From Didymella arachidicola (lineage: Eukaryota > Ascomycota > Dothideomycetes > Pleosporales > Didymellaceae): 64,000 nucleotides of DNA. The number at the start of each line of letters is the position of its first letter. Position 1 is the stretch's first letter. The notes beneath the pieces are model-generated. The model was not told the origin of the DNA. It saw only the letters and a list, made by a program, of their open reading frames with translations, and did no database searches. Location: positions 868,001 to 932,000 of the forward strand of contig CM049998.1 of assembly GCA_016630955.3 (NCBI GenBank), in the 5' to 3' direction. Shown here one piece after another: positions 32,602 through 43,646 of the stretch. A program made the translations under genes and the position numbers.

Positions 32602-33519
32602 GGTGGAGCGCAGGGGCTCAGTCGGCGGTCATGCAGCAGGCGGCGTTGATTAAATGTATATTGTGAAGTCGAGGGTATACCGTGAAGCGAAGTGTGCCCG
32701 ATCGAGGGCGTGAAGGGTCTGCGCGGTCTAACGAGCGTCGTGGAGGAATCGTCTATCTCACACCAGGTTCCAAGCATGCTTGCGACGCTTTCGACGATCC
32801 GCCACACCACGGCGCTCAGCCGTTGGAACTAGTCGTGCCGCCAGCCTATCAGCCACACCAGAAACCAGCCTAACGTTTCGTTGCCGCTGTTACGCATGAT
32901 GCAGCTGTCGACACAACACTGCTGCCTTCTATTTTGCACCCGGTCGCTGTACGCAGTAGGAGAAGAGGCCACTTCACATGACGCCCCGTGTGTCTTGAAG
33001 GGTAGATGCTGTGTAACCCAGGGACTCCAACGCCAGGGTCCTCGGTGCACCCCGACTAGGCCGCTTTCAGCACTGCATCCGAAGAGACCGTGCTACCATG
33101 CTTAGTACTCAACTGCTGCGATGACCTCACACCAAAGCCTCTCCCTCGAGCCCTTGCAACACGACAACACTCCGTCGAATTTCCACTAGATAGGCTACAC
33201 ATACGATAGAGAAGAGAAGATATACCACCCCACCCCCACCCTCCAGCACACAAACAAATGAAATTAGCCTCTGGGGCCAGCGCGAGGGTCGACGGTCCAT
33301 TTTGACATCTCCCCAAAAACAAAGGGAAAAAGAAAACACAACCACGGCCCCAGCCGCGGCCCACTACACATGGTACCAAAATCCAAAGCCAGCTCCAATC
33401 GAAGCGGCGAGCCCACAAGAAACGCCACGGTATGCACATGCCTAAATCTCCAATTCCCTTCTGTTGCTGCTGTTCCTTGATATATACTCTCCGACTTTAA
33501 TTCTTCAAGTCGAGGTGCA
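32602..33519. other. 918-bp intergenic region, nothing recognised
   Basis: Apyrase promoter side and syf1 3' side. No supported gene; C-rich/purine-poor stretches near 33220-33350 are low complexity. Confidence 0.55.
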
Positions 33520-36099
33520 TCACAGATCGTCGTCCAGATCAATGGCATCCGGGTTAGCTGCCGTTTCCCCTGCGGGCGCAATGTTGCCCTTGAGTCCCGT
33601 GGTAGCCGCCACGAAGCCGACCGGGGCGCGGGCCTGGCGCTCCAGCGCGGCCATGGCGTCCTCGCCTGCTGCTTCTCCGTCGGCATTGGCGTGGGTGTCT
33701 GCGTTGCCGCGCGCGACGGCCTGCGAGGCGATGAAGTTGACGTCGGTGCTATACATTATCAGTACTTGATCGAGGAAAGTTGACTGTGACATCAAAACAT
33801 ACTTGTACTGCGCCTGCACGCTGCGCTTGATGCGCAGCATCTCCTTGTACGTGTCCTCGTTTCCGTGCTGGACCTCGAAGCTCTCCCACTTCTTCCAGAA
33901 CTCGGGGCTGGTGCGCGGGTCGCAGAACTGGCTGGCGTGGCCGTAGATGGCTCTCGCGCGGTCGATTTCGCCCAGTCTGCGCTCCATCTCGGCGAACTTG
34001 AGACACATCTCCTTGGCCTCGGCGTCGGGGAGCGCCGCGATGGCGCGCTCGTAGATGGGGCGCGTGGACGTGAGGCCAAAGTTGGATGCCGACTTGGTGA
34101 TGTAGAAGTTGAACATCTCCATGCGGTCCTCGTCGGCGACGGCGCGGGTCGCGCGCTCGTAGATGCGCATGGCGTGCCGGGCGAGACCGCGGTCCTCTTC
34201 GAGCGCGCCATACATGAGGTACAGGACTTTGGCGAACTTGGGCGGGCAGCCCTCGACGGCTTGCTCGAACAGGTCGCGCAGGCGTTCCATGCCAATCTTA
34301 CGGTCGACAGCCTTGGTGAGGTACAGGTTCCAGATCTCAAAGGCAACAGGGTAGCTGAAGAGGTCGAGACCGCGCTCATACACCTTGAAGCAGTCTTCAA
34401 AGTACTTGTTCTCCTCGAGCAGGTTGGCGTAGTTGACGACTGTCTGGGGCGTGGCGATGCGAAGCTCGAATATCCTTTCGTAAATCTTCTTGGTCTCTTC
34501 CAGCGTGCTGACGCTCTCCACGAGATCGACGTAGAAACTCCACAGCTTCCAGCTCTTGTGCACGCGCTGCTGCGGCGTCAACGACTCATCAAAGTAGTCG
34601 ACGTTGGATCGCTTCGGCGCCTGCGTAGCTTTGGCCATGATCTCAACGGCCTTGTCAAAGTTCTCGTTGCGCAGCTCCATCTCTGCCCATTCGCACCACA
34701 TCTCGGCCAGCTCAGCGACCGACTTGAAGGGGACCTTGACAGCCTTCTCCATGATGGCACGAGCATTGTGCAAGCTGCCGCCGGCCTCGTAGAACTTGGC
34801 GTAGTTGGTCCACAGCTCGTGGAACTTGCCCACTGCCTTCTTCGGGTGGATTGCGGCGATGGCGTCGGTGTACGTCTGCACCACCTCCTTCTTGTTGTCG
34901 CCCCACAGGGCCACGCGCTTCTCCCATTCCATGACATTGTGTGGGTTCTGCCGTAGCAGGACATCGTTGAGCAAAAAGGGCCTCCGCTGCATCAGCGACT
35001 CGAAGCGGACCAGTCGAATATCCAGGTCGGCGTCGGCGGCAGCATCTACCTTGCCCTTGTCGGACCGCACAGCGGCATCGTTCATCTTGATTCCAATCAT
35101 CGTCTCCTCTGCCTCGACGTACGTGTCGAAGACCATGGAGAAGTCTCTGACCGTCATGACGGTGGTGATGGCCTCCTCAAAGACATCCCGCGCCTTCTCG
35201 TACTCGCCCTTGTGCATCCAGTACCGCGCCAGACCGACCCACAGCACGCCGCGCTGGTCGGGGAACTTTGCGATGCCGCTGTGGATGATCTTCTCGACGT
35301 CGATGCCGCTGTCGTCGCTCGTGTCGATGTCGTTGGCGTGGTCGATCAGCAGGTCGATCATCTCGGACCAGAACTGGAAGGGCCCCTTGGCGTCCTTGCT
35401 CTTGAAGCGCGGGTTGTTGAGGATCTCCATGTACTTGGTGACGGCCTCGGTGTACTTGCGCATGTCCTTGAGCAGCTCGATGAAGTCCTCGGCGTCCTCG
35501 GGGTGGATCTGCATGTAGCGGCGCCAGATGCGCACGGCCGTCTCGCCCGAGGCCGACGTCGCAAAGGGGCGGTACAGGGCCCAGATGCGGTTGTGCTGGG
35601 TGAGGGGCAGGGCGCGCAGGGCGCGGTCGAAGGTGCGGCGGGTGGTGGTGACGAGGGGCTGCTGCATCAGGAAGGCCAGGTACATCTCCCAGACGCGCGG
35701 CATCTTGTTCAGCAGGACCAGGGCGCGCTCGAACAGCGAGTTGACCTTGAGGAAGTGCGGCGCGAACTTGGCGGGGTTCTTCTGCGCGAGGTGGCGGGTG
35801 CGCAGCTCGAGGTACAGCTTCCACAGCTTGAAGGAGCGCGGCAGCGTGGTGACGGCGCGCTCGAGCACAAAGGCCTGCTCGAGGAGGCCGCCGCGGGCGC
35901 GCTTGAAGTGGTAGTAGTCGAGCCATGGCTTGGTGCTGCCGGGGTTGCGCTGGATGTCCTGCTCGTACGCGACGTCCTGCTCGCTGATGAGGAAGAGGTC
36001 CGCCGCGCCCGCGCGCTGCGGGTTGCTCTTGCGCTTGCTGGCCGTGCTGCCGGGGCGGGCCAGGCTCGCGGCCGCGGTGTGCAGGATCTGGGCTGGCAT
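33520..36099 (-). CDS. syf1: pre-mRNA-splicing factor Syf1 (HAT-repeat protein)
   Basis: Two exons, 36099..33803 and 33748..33520, giving 841 aa. The 54-nt intron 33749..33802 is in frame and without stop; removing it restores QAQYNTDVNFIASQAV. Almost the whole protein is half-a-TPR (HAT) repeats, with recurrent W-x2-Y and FERA/YERA patterns (KPWLDYYHFKRARGG, LWKLYLEL, RVWEMYLAFL, IYERATRAV). The N-terminal SEQDVAYEQDIQRNPGSTKP and the C-terminal acidic IDLDDDL match Syf1/XAB2, a scaffold of the NineTeen complex of the spliceosome. The ATG at 36099 is preferred; an in-frame ATG at 36261 would add a Cys/Pro-rich leader without family similarity. It is divergent from the V-ATPase gene, with 284 bp between starts. 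Confidence 0.93.
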   Translation of the reverse strand: MPAQILHTAAASLARPGSTASKRKSNPQRAGAADLFLISEQDVAYEQDIQRNPGSTKPWLDYYHFKRARGGLLEQAFVLERAVTTLPRSFKLWKLYLELRTRHLAQKNPAKFAPHFLKVNSLFERALVLLNKMPRVWEMYLAFLMQQPLVTTTRRTFDRALRALPLTQHNRIWALYRPFATSASGETAVRIWRRYMQIHPEDAEDFIELLKDMRKYTEAVTKYMEILNNPRFKSKDAKGPFQFWSEMIDLLIDHANDIDTSDDSGIDVEKIIHSGIAKFPDQRGVLWVGLARYWMHKGEYEKARDVFEEAITTVMTVRDFSMVFDTYVEAEETMIGIKMNDAAVRSDKGKVDAAADADLDIRLVRFESLMQRRPFLLNDVLLRQNPHNVMEWEKRVALWGDNKKEVVQTYTDAIAAIHPKKAVGKFHELWTNYAKFYEAGGSLHNARAIMEKAVKVPFKSVAELAEMWCEWAEMELRNENFDKAVEIMAKATQAPKRSNVDYFDESLTPQQRVHKSWKLWSFYVDLVESVSTLEETKKIYERIFELRIATPQTVVNYANLLEENKYFEDCFKVYERGLDLFSYPVAFEIWNLYLTKAVDRKIGMERLRDLFEQAVEGCPPKFAKVLYLMYGALEEDRGLARHAMRIYERATRAVADEDRMEMFNFYITKSASNFGLTSTRPIYERAIAALPDAEAKEMCLKFAEMERRLGEIDRARAIYGHASQFCDPRTSPEFWKKWESFEVQHGNEDTYKEMLRIKRSVQAQYKYVLMSQSTFLDQVLIMYSTDVNFIASQAVARGNADTHANADGEAAGEDAMAALERQARAPVGFVAATTGLKGNIAPAGETAANPDAIDLDDDL

Positions 36100-36383
36100 T
36101 GCGCCAGGGGGGGCAATCGAGTGCCGCGGGGTGGCGTGCTGGCGTGCGATGGCCGGCTGGTCGTCGTCGTCGGGGCAGGCGAGGCAGTCGGGGCAGGCGG
36201 ACGGGCAGCGTGTAGATAAAGTTCTGAGGTGCCAGAGCCAGCAGCGGACCGCGGCCGCCAATCAGCGCCCGGCACCGCGGCCCCACCGTCCAAGCTCCGT
36301 GACGTCTCGCTATCCTGCTCGAGGACGGCGTCTGTCCAGGCCGCGCACGTCTTCTCACGTTCGACACAGTACAAGCCGCAACA

Positions 36384-37371
36384 ATGTCTGGAAGCGGGGT
36401 AACATTTTGCTAAACACACACGCACGCGCATGCTGACTAACACCATCCCAGGCCAGAGAAGCAGTCTTCCCCACGCGCCAGTCGCTGGGGCTGATGAAGA
36501 CGAAGCTCAAGGCCGCACAGCAGGGACACGACCTGCTGAAGAGGAAGAGCGAGGCCCTGACAAAGTAGGCCCTGACGCACTCCTTTTCAACTCTGGCTAA
36601 CCATCACAGGCGCTTCCGAGGTACGACTCCACCAAGCTCCTAACACTACACCCCTCGATTGACACGGCTGCCCCCAGAAATCACCCGCCGCATCGACGAA
36701 GCCAAGCGCAAAATGGGCCGCGTCATGCAGGTCGCCGCCTTCTCGCTCGCCGAAGTCTCGTACGCCGTCGGCGGCGACATTGGCTACCAGATCCAAGAGT
36801 CCGCCAAGCAGGCCCGCTTCCGCGTGCGCACCAAGCAGGAGAACGTCTCGGGAGTCTTCCTGCCGGCCTTCGAGAGCTACACCGTCGAGGGCAACAACGA
36901 CTTTGCGCTGACGGGCCTGGGCAAGGGCGGCCAGCAGATCCAGCGGTGCAGGGAGACATATGCGAGGGCTGTCGAGACGCTGGTCGAGCTGGCCAGTCTG
37001 CAGACGGCGTTTGTGATCCTGGACGAGGTGATCAAGGTCGTCAATCGCCGTGTGAATGCCATGTAAGTGCTGCGTCGGGAGTAATGGGTCGCTCTGACCA
37101 CAGCAGCGAGCACGTCATTATCCCCCGGACCGAGAACACCATCAAGTACATCAACTCGGAGCTCGACGAGCTGGACCGCGAGGAGTTTTACCGTCTGAAG
37201 AAGGTGTCTGCCAAGAAGGATCGCGACGCTGCTGAAGAAGAAGCCGAGAGACAGGAGAAGAAGGCCGCCGACGCCGCCAGAGAAGAGGGCGAGCCCAAGA
37301 AAGCCGCCGACCACGCGGCCGACAGCAAAGACCTGCTGGGCGACGAGGACAACCAGGACGTTATTTTTTAG
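36384..37371 (+). CDS. vma8: V-type ATPase subunit D
   Basis: Five exons, 36384..36398, 36452..36564, 36610..36620 (11 nt), 36678..37062 and 37107..37371 (introns 53, 45, 57 and 44 nt), giving 262 aa. The assembled N-terminus AREAVFPTRQSLGLMKTKLK and LLKRKSEALTKRFREITRRI match the conserved coiled-coil shaft. The tiny 11-nt exon supplies KRFR. The central block with SFSLAEV-like AAFSLAEVSYA, the RAVETLVELASLQTAF helix and NRRVNAIEHVIIPRTENTI is diagnostic. Subunit D is the central rotor stalk of the vacuolar proton pump. The C-terminal Glu/Lys/Ala-rich tail is variable in the family. The last acceptor was chosen to give NAIEHV. Confidence 0.96.
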
Positions 37372-37372
37372 C

Positions 37373-37552
37373 AAGTCAACGCATTCGACAGGTGATTGCA
37401 TGTATACCTGACTCAACTAACAACAAGTCAATGCATTCCACAGTGCCATTGTGCATACCCTCACTCATCTTGTAATGAGTCAAGGTCAAAAAGGCATTCG
37501 ACAGTTGATTGCATGTACAATCTGACTCATCTTTTGTATAATCTGACCAGGT
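37373..37552. repeat. three degenerate direct repeats in a convergent 3' region
   Basis: Three diverged units of about 52-61 bp start near 37373, 37424 and 37481. Each contains GCATTC(G/C)ACAG, then ATTG(CA)TG-like sequence, then CTGACTCA or CTCACTCA. Copies one and three are closest (37381-37415 versus 37494-37528). The array fills the 213 bp between the convergent V-ATPase and snRNP genes. Confidence 0.7.
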
Positions 37553-37584
37553 ATCATAAACATCAAAACTCCTTTTCCCTCCCC

Positions 37585-38525
37585 TTACTGCCGCTGGTAC
37601 GTGACCTTCATCGGCACGCCCTCCTTGCCCACCAGCGTCCCGCTTGTCGCCTCCTTGGCCGTAATAGCAAACTGCTCGTTCTCGAACTCTGCAAACGCCA
37701 CCGCCCGCACCGACACCAGACGCACTTCCTTGAACCCCTCGAACCGCTCGAAGATATCCGACAGCGCCTCCTCGTCCACATCCCGCGGGATGTTCTGCAG
37801 AAACAGCGTCTTGTTGGGCCGCACGTACTCGTCTGGCACCACCGCAGCGCCGGATTTCGCAGGGCGCGGTTTGGCTTCGGTAGTGGGGGGCAGCGCAGCG
37901 GCTTTTGCGTCTTCTTCCGCGCGCTTGAAGTCTGTAGTAGTCATTAGCAATTTCAGACGCTCCCTCATAGAATGAATCGACGTGCCCTTAAGCATCAACC
38001 GCTTGCGCTTATGCTCCTCAAACATCTCCCCCGCCTTGCGCTTCACCGTCTCATCGGAATGCGTCTTCGCGCGCGCAACCTTGATCGGCTTCCCGTACAG
38101 CTCAAACCCGCTCATATCCTCGACCGCCTCCAGCACGCTCTTCTCCGAGTCAAACACGACAAACGCCTGGCCCTTGCGCTTGAGCGAGCTCTTGGCGATG
38201 ATGTCCAGAATGGGGCCGTAGTACTGGAACACGCGCGTGAGCGCCTCCTTCATCGTGTCGATTTTCACGCGCTCTTCGAGGTTGGAGACCTGGGGGTGCG
38301 TGTTAGACGTCGCGGTGCGCGTGCAAGACCAATTGCTTGGCTGTGAATTGTGACGACGAGGAGGTGTGGAGTGGATTGATACTTACGTATATTCTGGTTG
38401 ATTAGCATCGGAGACGACCTACCTTGTTGGCTATAGACTTACGTTTCCACGGGTACGGGGTATTTGGATACATCGATTTGCGGGACGCCGCCGCTTATTA
38501 CTACGCCTTCCATTCTGTCTGCCAT
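37585..38525 (-). CDS. U1A/U2B''-type snRNP protein, two RRMs
   Basis: Three exons, 38525..38443, 38393..38387 (7-nt microexon) and 38289..37585, giving 264 aa. Splicing through the microexon creates RNP2 TIYVSNL, which no unspliced frame contains; RNP1 KGQAFVVF lies ~40 residues later. RRM1 residues (EERVKIDTMKEALTRVF, then GPILDIIAKSSLKRKG) match the U1A/U2B''/SNF family. RRM2 has NKTLFLQNIP and AVAFAEFENEQFA and ends at the family-typical VTYQRQ. The linker is Lys/Ala/Pro-rich. The protein binds snRNA hairpins in the spliceosome. The linker includes an 18-residue stretch (37932-37985) that could be an in-frame GC-AG intron. Confidence 0.92.
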
Positions 38526-39135
38526 GTTGGGCGACGAGGGCTGGGTGTGTGGGTGGCGCGGAGAATGGCAGGTCGGAGGATTGAGCGCCTGGACCGATGG
38601 TCGCGGAGGATCGCGCTAGTAGGTCGGTCACGTGTGACGTAGTCTACTTGAATAGATGTTGCGTTCTTCGTGCACTCCTTGTCGTGATTTCAAGATGTTT
38701 GATGAACCGTCGGTAGCTGGCCTGTGATCCTTCGCAGGGTGCTCTGGATTTACTTCCTCGTAGTTGAGCGCCGAGCTTTCTGAGATACCTCCCAACAGTG
38801 ACCTGTCGTGTCGAGCAATCGGACATGATTCTGAGCATGATGCTGCAGCAGACACTACTAGATGCGAGTCATTGCGGCTACTTGCCTAGCCTTGCAATCC
38901 TTGGGCCTTACTATCGCGCCTCTAACCTCGAGCTTGAGTGATCGAGCTAACAACAGACAAGCAGGAGTTGACGTCACCGTATCACTCTTTGAGCGCCAAA
39001 CTACCCGCATGTCCAAAAGAAGAGACAGCTACTGTGGACTTTTTGTGTCTTGCTTTCATTCCAGAGCTGACTGTCACAATTCACCATCGCCATCACAAGG
39101 ACTAGAGAAAGAGACAGCTCCAACCCCCCACCACC
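38526..39135. other. 610-bp divergent promoter region
   Basis: Between the snRNP and MFS gene starts. No gene recognised. Confidence 0.6.
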
Positions 39136-40607
39136 ATGTTCAACACCGACAAGCCCCCCCCTAGGCCTAAAATGGCGCTCACACACGCTCTTCATAACAA
39201 CAACCGTCGGCATGGGTGCCTTCACCGACCTCTTTCACTACGGCCTGATCGCGCCCGTGCTCCCCTTCCTGCTCGCAGACCGCGTATCAGTCCCCGACTC
39301 CCAGATCCAGGGCACGATATCAATGCTGCTTGCTGTCTATGCGGCGGCGTCGTGCCTGATGAGTCCTGTTGCAGGCGTGCTGGCGGATAAGTTCGCGGAG
39401 AGCAGGCAGGTGCCGTTTACGGGGAGCTTGGTTATGCTGGTTGTTGCGACGGTTATGTTTGCGTTGGGGGAGTCGATTGAGGTGTTGGTTGTTGCGAGGG
39501 TATTGCAGGGTGCTAGTGCTGGTAAGGTTTTATCCGTTGAATTGCTTTGATGTTGGGGGACTGATTGGTGTAGGTGTGGTGTGGACGCTTGGTCTCGCTA
39601 TCATCGTGGAGACTGTCGGGCAGGAGAACCTTGGGAAGACCATGGGAACAGTGTTCAGTTTCATCTCGGTTGCTGGGCTATTCTCGCCTATTTGCGGAGG
39701 TCTGCTGTACGCCAAAACAGGCTACAACGGCGTGTTCGGCGTGGGCATTGGGCTTGTGGCTATCGACTTCATCCTGCGGATCTTGATGGTCGAGAAGAGA
39801 GTCAGAGAGAAGTATATGCCCGAATCCGACAGCGGAGTCGAGACAGACAACGAGCAGGCGTCGCTCCTTCCAGACTCCAATATACACAACATCGACGAGC
39901 GCTACCGCCTCACACCCCCAAAAAACCGCATCACGCGCACCCTTCCCATACTCCTCCTCCTGCGCCACCCAGGCCTCCTCACCGCAATCCTGATAGCCTT
40001 CATGCAAGCCGCCCTCCTCGGCTCCTTCGACGCCACCGTGCCCATCGTGGCACAATCATCCTTCAGCTTCGACAGTCTGAAAGCCGGGCTCTTATTCCTT
40101 CCTCTGGGCGGCGCAAACTTCTTCCTCGGGCCCGTATGCGGATGGGCAGTCGACAAGTACGGACCGCGAGTATTCTCCGTGATTGGCTTTGCATTTCTCG
40201 TTCCGACGCTTGTGCTGCTTCGTCTGCCTGTGGAGAGCTCGATTGCGGACAGGTTGGACAACGGCCACCTTATTGCGCTGTATGCGTCTGTTCTTGCGCC
40301 TAACGGCGCGGGGCTCGCGATCATCGGGAGCCCGAGCATTGTTGAGGCAGGACGGTTGGTGGAGAATTATTCAAAAGCGAACAAGGACATCTTCAGCGAA
40401 GGAGCGCCTTGGGCCCAACTATACGGCATTAATAGCATGGTTTTCAGCGGTGGCTTGACGGTAGGACCACTTGTTGCTGGGACGCTGTGGGAGAAGATTG
40501 GCTACGGCAACATGAACGTCTTGTTGGCTGGGGTGTATGCGGTGACAGCGGTGTTGGCCGCCCTATACATCGGGAGGAAGGAGGATGACCAGGACGACGG
40601 AGAATAA
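39136..40607 (+). CDS. MFS transporter (vesicular monoamine transporter-like) with an apparent 5' frameshift
   Basis: Exons 39136..39521 and 39574..40607 (52-nt intron). The reading frame from the ATG at 39136 (MFNTDKPP) and the frame of the transporter differ by one base, and the switch falls in a run of eight C at 39154-39161. Skipping one C joins them into a natural start running into KWRSHTLFITTTVGMGAFTD, the usual first span. Otherwise translation must begin at 39212 inside TM1. Family features: APVLPFLLADR, motif-A-like GVLADKFAESRQVP, LQGASAGVVWTLGLA and FVGPVCGWAVDKYGPR-like motifs, and twelve hydrophobic segments with a charged central loop. The substrate is unknown. Either a sequencing or assembly error or a real lesion could explain it. 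Confidence 0.8.
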
Positions 40608-41481
40608 GTACTAATGTTCAATACTGAATAGATGAGGTCTTAAACCAGCAAGTGTCTGGTCACAAGTCTTAACGTGCAACACACAACACACCCGTGAGTG
40701 CTTGCTGTCGTTATCCACATAGTTCCACGCCTTCTCAATGCGTGTAATGAACAGTGACAGGCAAAAGGCGCAGCTTAAGAAGAGATATCATGAGTGGGGT
40801 ACTAGTAGTGGGAGCACATTTGCGAATACATCATGATGACTCGACTATTGTATTCGTGTTTCTCATGATCTATCCTTAGTATCTTGCATAGCTCGCTGGG
40901 GCGATGGTGACGCAAAGTGGAGATGCAATGAATCGAAGTGCCATGCCGGTCACCAGAGATTGGAAGGCGGGGAATACCGACGCCGATTGTGCCATCGGAA
41001 GTGCTTTGAGGCCACCTCGAGCAAAGGAGTAGCCCAAGCCTGCGACGCATTGATTTCGTTGTGCAAAGACAGCTTTTGGAATTAATATACAGCAACTGGA
41101 TTGGCGCGAGCGTAAACATTCGATTTGGTAAAGGGACAAGTATTGATATCGGTAAGGGATGCAGAAACCCCTTCTGGAAAGCAGACGCAAGCATCGAAAC
41201 ACGCAAAACACAAAAGTCGTTGTTCATCGTGTATTCGCATATACCTACTAGTATGTGGCTTTTCGGTCTACGCAACGTGCCCACATAGCAACATGAATCA
41301 TCATTGGCCAGCAAGCCCAAGTGGTAGGTTCATGAGCCCAATGTGCTCTTGGCCGTCTGGGCACCTTCATCGGGCGTGCAGGGGAGACACGCCAGCGCCT
41401 TGCCATGTGTGATCATGTTTGGTTCGTATTATGCTGTTCCCTCGCTCTACGACGTCCTCGTTCCAGAGCTGTTTGCCTTGT
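40608..41481. other. 874-bp convergent 3' region, nothing recognised
   Basis: Between the MFS and PP2A genes. Short frames on both strands lack support. Confidence 0.55.
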
Positions 41482-42729
41482 CTACAAGAAGTAATCCGGT
41501 GTCCTGCGCGAAACCATCGGTTCGCCAGCGCGCGGGCAGGGATCGAACTGGAGGCTACGAAAATGTCAGTTGAGGAAGCATGCAGCAGAGGAGTTGCAAC
41601 ATACAAAGTGTACTTGAGATGCTCATCGATCTCCATGATGGCAGCTTGGTTACCACACCTGTAGCAGTAGTTGGGTGCTACCGTCGTTAGCGCTATGACT
41701 TGAGACGAATCGATGCAGACTCTTACCTGAGAAGATGGTCACGACGTTCCTGTCTTGGGACCAGTTGTATCCCTCCATTACGAGCTGATGGGCTCGCGCC
41801 ACCAGAGTTAAGCCGTTGTTGTGGTTGAAAGCCTCTGAGATATCCTGACCGAACGTGTATCCGGCACCACGAGGAGATATTCCCCAGCCACACCTGTCAT
41901 CGGGGTCTGACCAGAGAAGGTCGCACATGGGACCCTCGTGTGGTACTTCTTGAATGCGGTCAAGCGCCCTGATGTTATCGAGGGTGTCAATGCTAGGCGA
42001 GAGACCGCCGTGAAGACAGAAGATCTGGTTGTCGATCAAGGCTGTAAGGGGAAGGTAGTCGAAGAGGTCCGTGAAGTATTTCCAGACATTTGCGTTTCCA
42101 TACTTGCGAAGGCACTCGTCGTAGAAGCCGTACACCTGGGTGATCTGTCTCGACTCGTGATTTCCACGGAGAATGGTAATGCGCTGGGGGTATCGAATCT
42201 TAAGAGCAACAAGAAGGGTCACAGTCTCGACGGAGAAGTATCCTCGGTCAACATAGTCACCTGAAGAGAGTCAGCAGGCGACACAGCCCTGGTAGCGGTG
42301 AACGTACCCATGAACAGGTAGTTCGTGTCGGGGTTGGGGCCGCCAATCTTGAACAGCTCCATCAGATCGTGGAACTGTCCGTGGATATCACCACAAACTG
42401 TGACGGGACATTTCTGCGCAACTGTCAGTCGCTGCAGCGCTGAGTAGGGGGTATCGCACATACCACTGGTTGTACGTTTGACTCTTCCTGGAGTACTTCG
42501 CGGGCCTGAAACGCCGAACAATTAGTATCGCCCTTGCTGTGAGGTGCTGCGGTCCATCGTCGCATACCTTGTCGCACAACCTCTGCACATCGCTCTCCGC
42601 CAATTGCTTGCATTGCATCAGGCTCTCGATCCAGCCGTCCAGCGTGGGGATCGTAGTCGGCTCGGACGCCGGCGCCGACGAGAGCTGCATAGGCTCGGGC
42701 ATTTTGACGTCCTCCATGTTCGTATCCAT
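41482..42729 (-). CDS. serine/threonine protein phosphatase PP2A catalytic subunit
   Basis: Six exons: 42729..42568, 42505..42464, 42413..42308, 42260..41727, 41677..41605 and 41554..41482 (introns 47-62 nt), giving 329 aa. Metal-site motifs are in order: GDIHGQ, GDYVDRG (built across an intron), RGNHES and, distally, HGGLSP. The C-terminus assembles to RRTPDYFL, the invariant PP2A tail that is carboxymethylated on Leu, and LWSDPDDRCGWGISPRGAGY is PP2A-type. An extra ~20-residue N-terminus (Met/Pro/Ser-rich) precedes the conserved LDGWIESLMQCKQL. The protein is the catalytic C subunit of the heterotrimer. It diverges from the Ulp1 gene. Confidence 0.96.
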
Positions 42730-43646
42730 AATTGCGGCGCGGCGGGTGTGGTGGTGGTAGGTGGGGGTCGTTTGTTGTGGAGGTCGAGCTGTCGAGGGGT
42801 TCTTGCCCTTTCAAACTTGGCAGATGACGTGCCACCGGCGGGCAAGCAGCTTCGCAGAGACAGTGGGCTTTGCGGGCACGTAGAATAAATCTTAAAGGCT
42901 GTCTGAGCTACTTGGCGGTTTTCACGAGCGGCAGCTGGGGTCAACGGTCGAATGAGGCATGAATTGGCATGCGTACCACCCTGCACGGTCGCTGTGCTTC
43001 AGCCGCCACGGACATTCGGCAGTACTATTCGACCGGGCTTGGGTCACATGATCTGAAAGGATTGAGCGAGCTCCGCCAGAGTCGAGAGCTGGTGGTCTGC
43101 AGGGGTGTCCGATGCGTTGATAGGCCGGCCATTGCGCGTCAGTGCCAGACCCCGTTCGTCTGCATCAAACAGGCAAGGCACCGATGTTCCCGGGCTGAGC
43201 CTTCCACATTTTCGCAAGCGCGAACCTGGCACGCAAGGCTGAGGCTCGTTTTTGCATTGCGCCAGGCGGACGGCAGAAGATCGCCTCAAGCTAAAGCGCT
43301 CGAGCCAATCGTTCTGGCTCCGACAGCCGCATTACAATATCACCCCAAACGACCTGATGGGAAGCTGCATGCATGCGCGTCTCGTACCTGTCATTCATAA
43401 ATCGACCAGCTTACTCCTCTGTCCTCTCCGCTGCGATGCTCCATGGTGAGGGCGCTGTATCGGAGTGACGCTAGTCCCACTAATGGAAAGGGTCACTAGC
43501 GTAACAGCCATCGAATAAAACCAACGCGCGCCCGCTCCTGCCTTCTCCACTTAACCGCGTCGCGACCTCCAAACATCTGCAAGTCACCACGATCGCAGCT
43601 TCAGTAAGGAAACAACTACTACGCGCACAGCCAATCGTACTGCACG
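42730..43646. other. 917-bp divergent promoter region
   Basis: Between the PP2A and Ulp1 gene starts. No gene or RNA recognised. Confidence 0.6.

Noticed and set aside
33865..36219. Long plus-strand ORFs of 335-363 codons and other minus frames over syf1
   Set aside because: Shadow frames of the GC-rich syf1 exon; compositionally biased and without family similarity.
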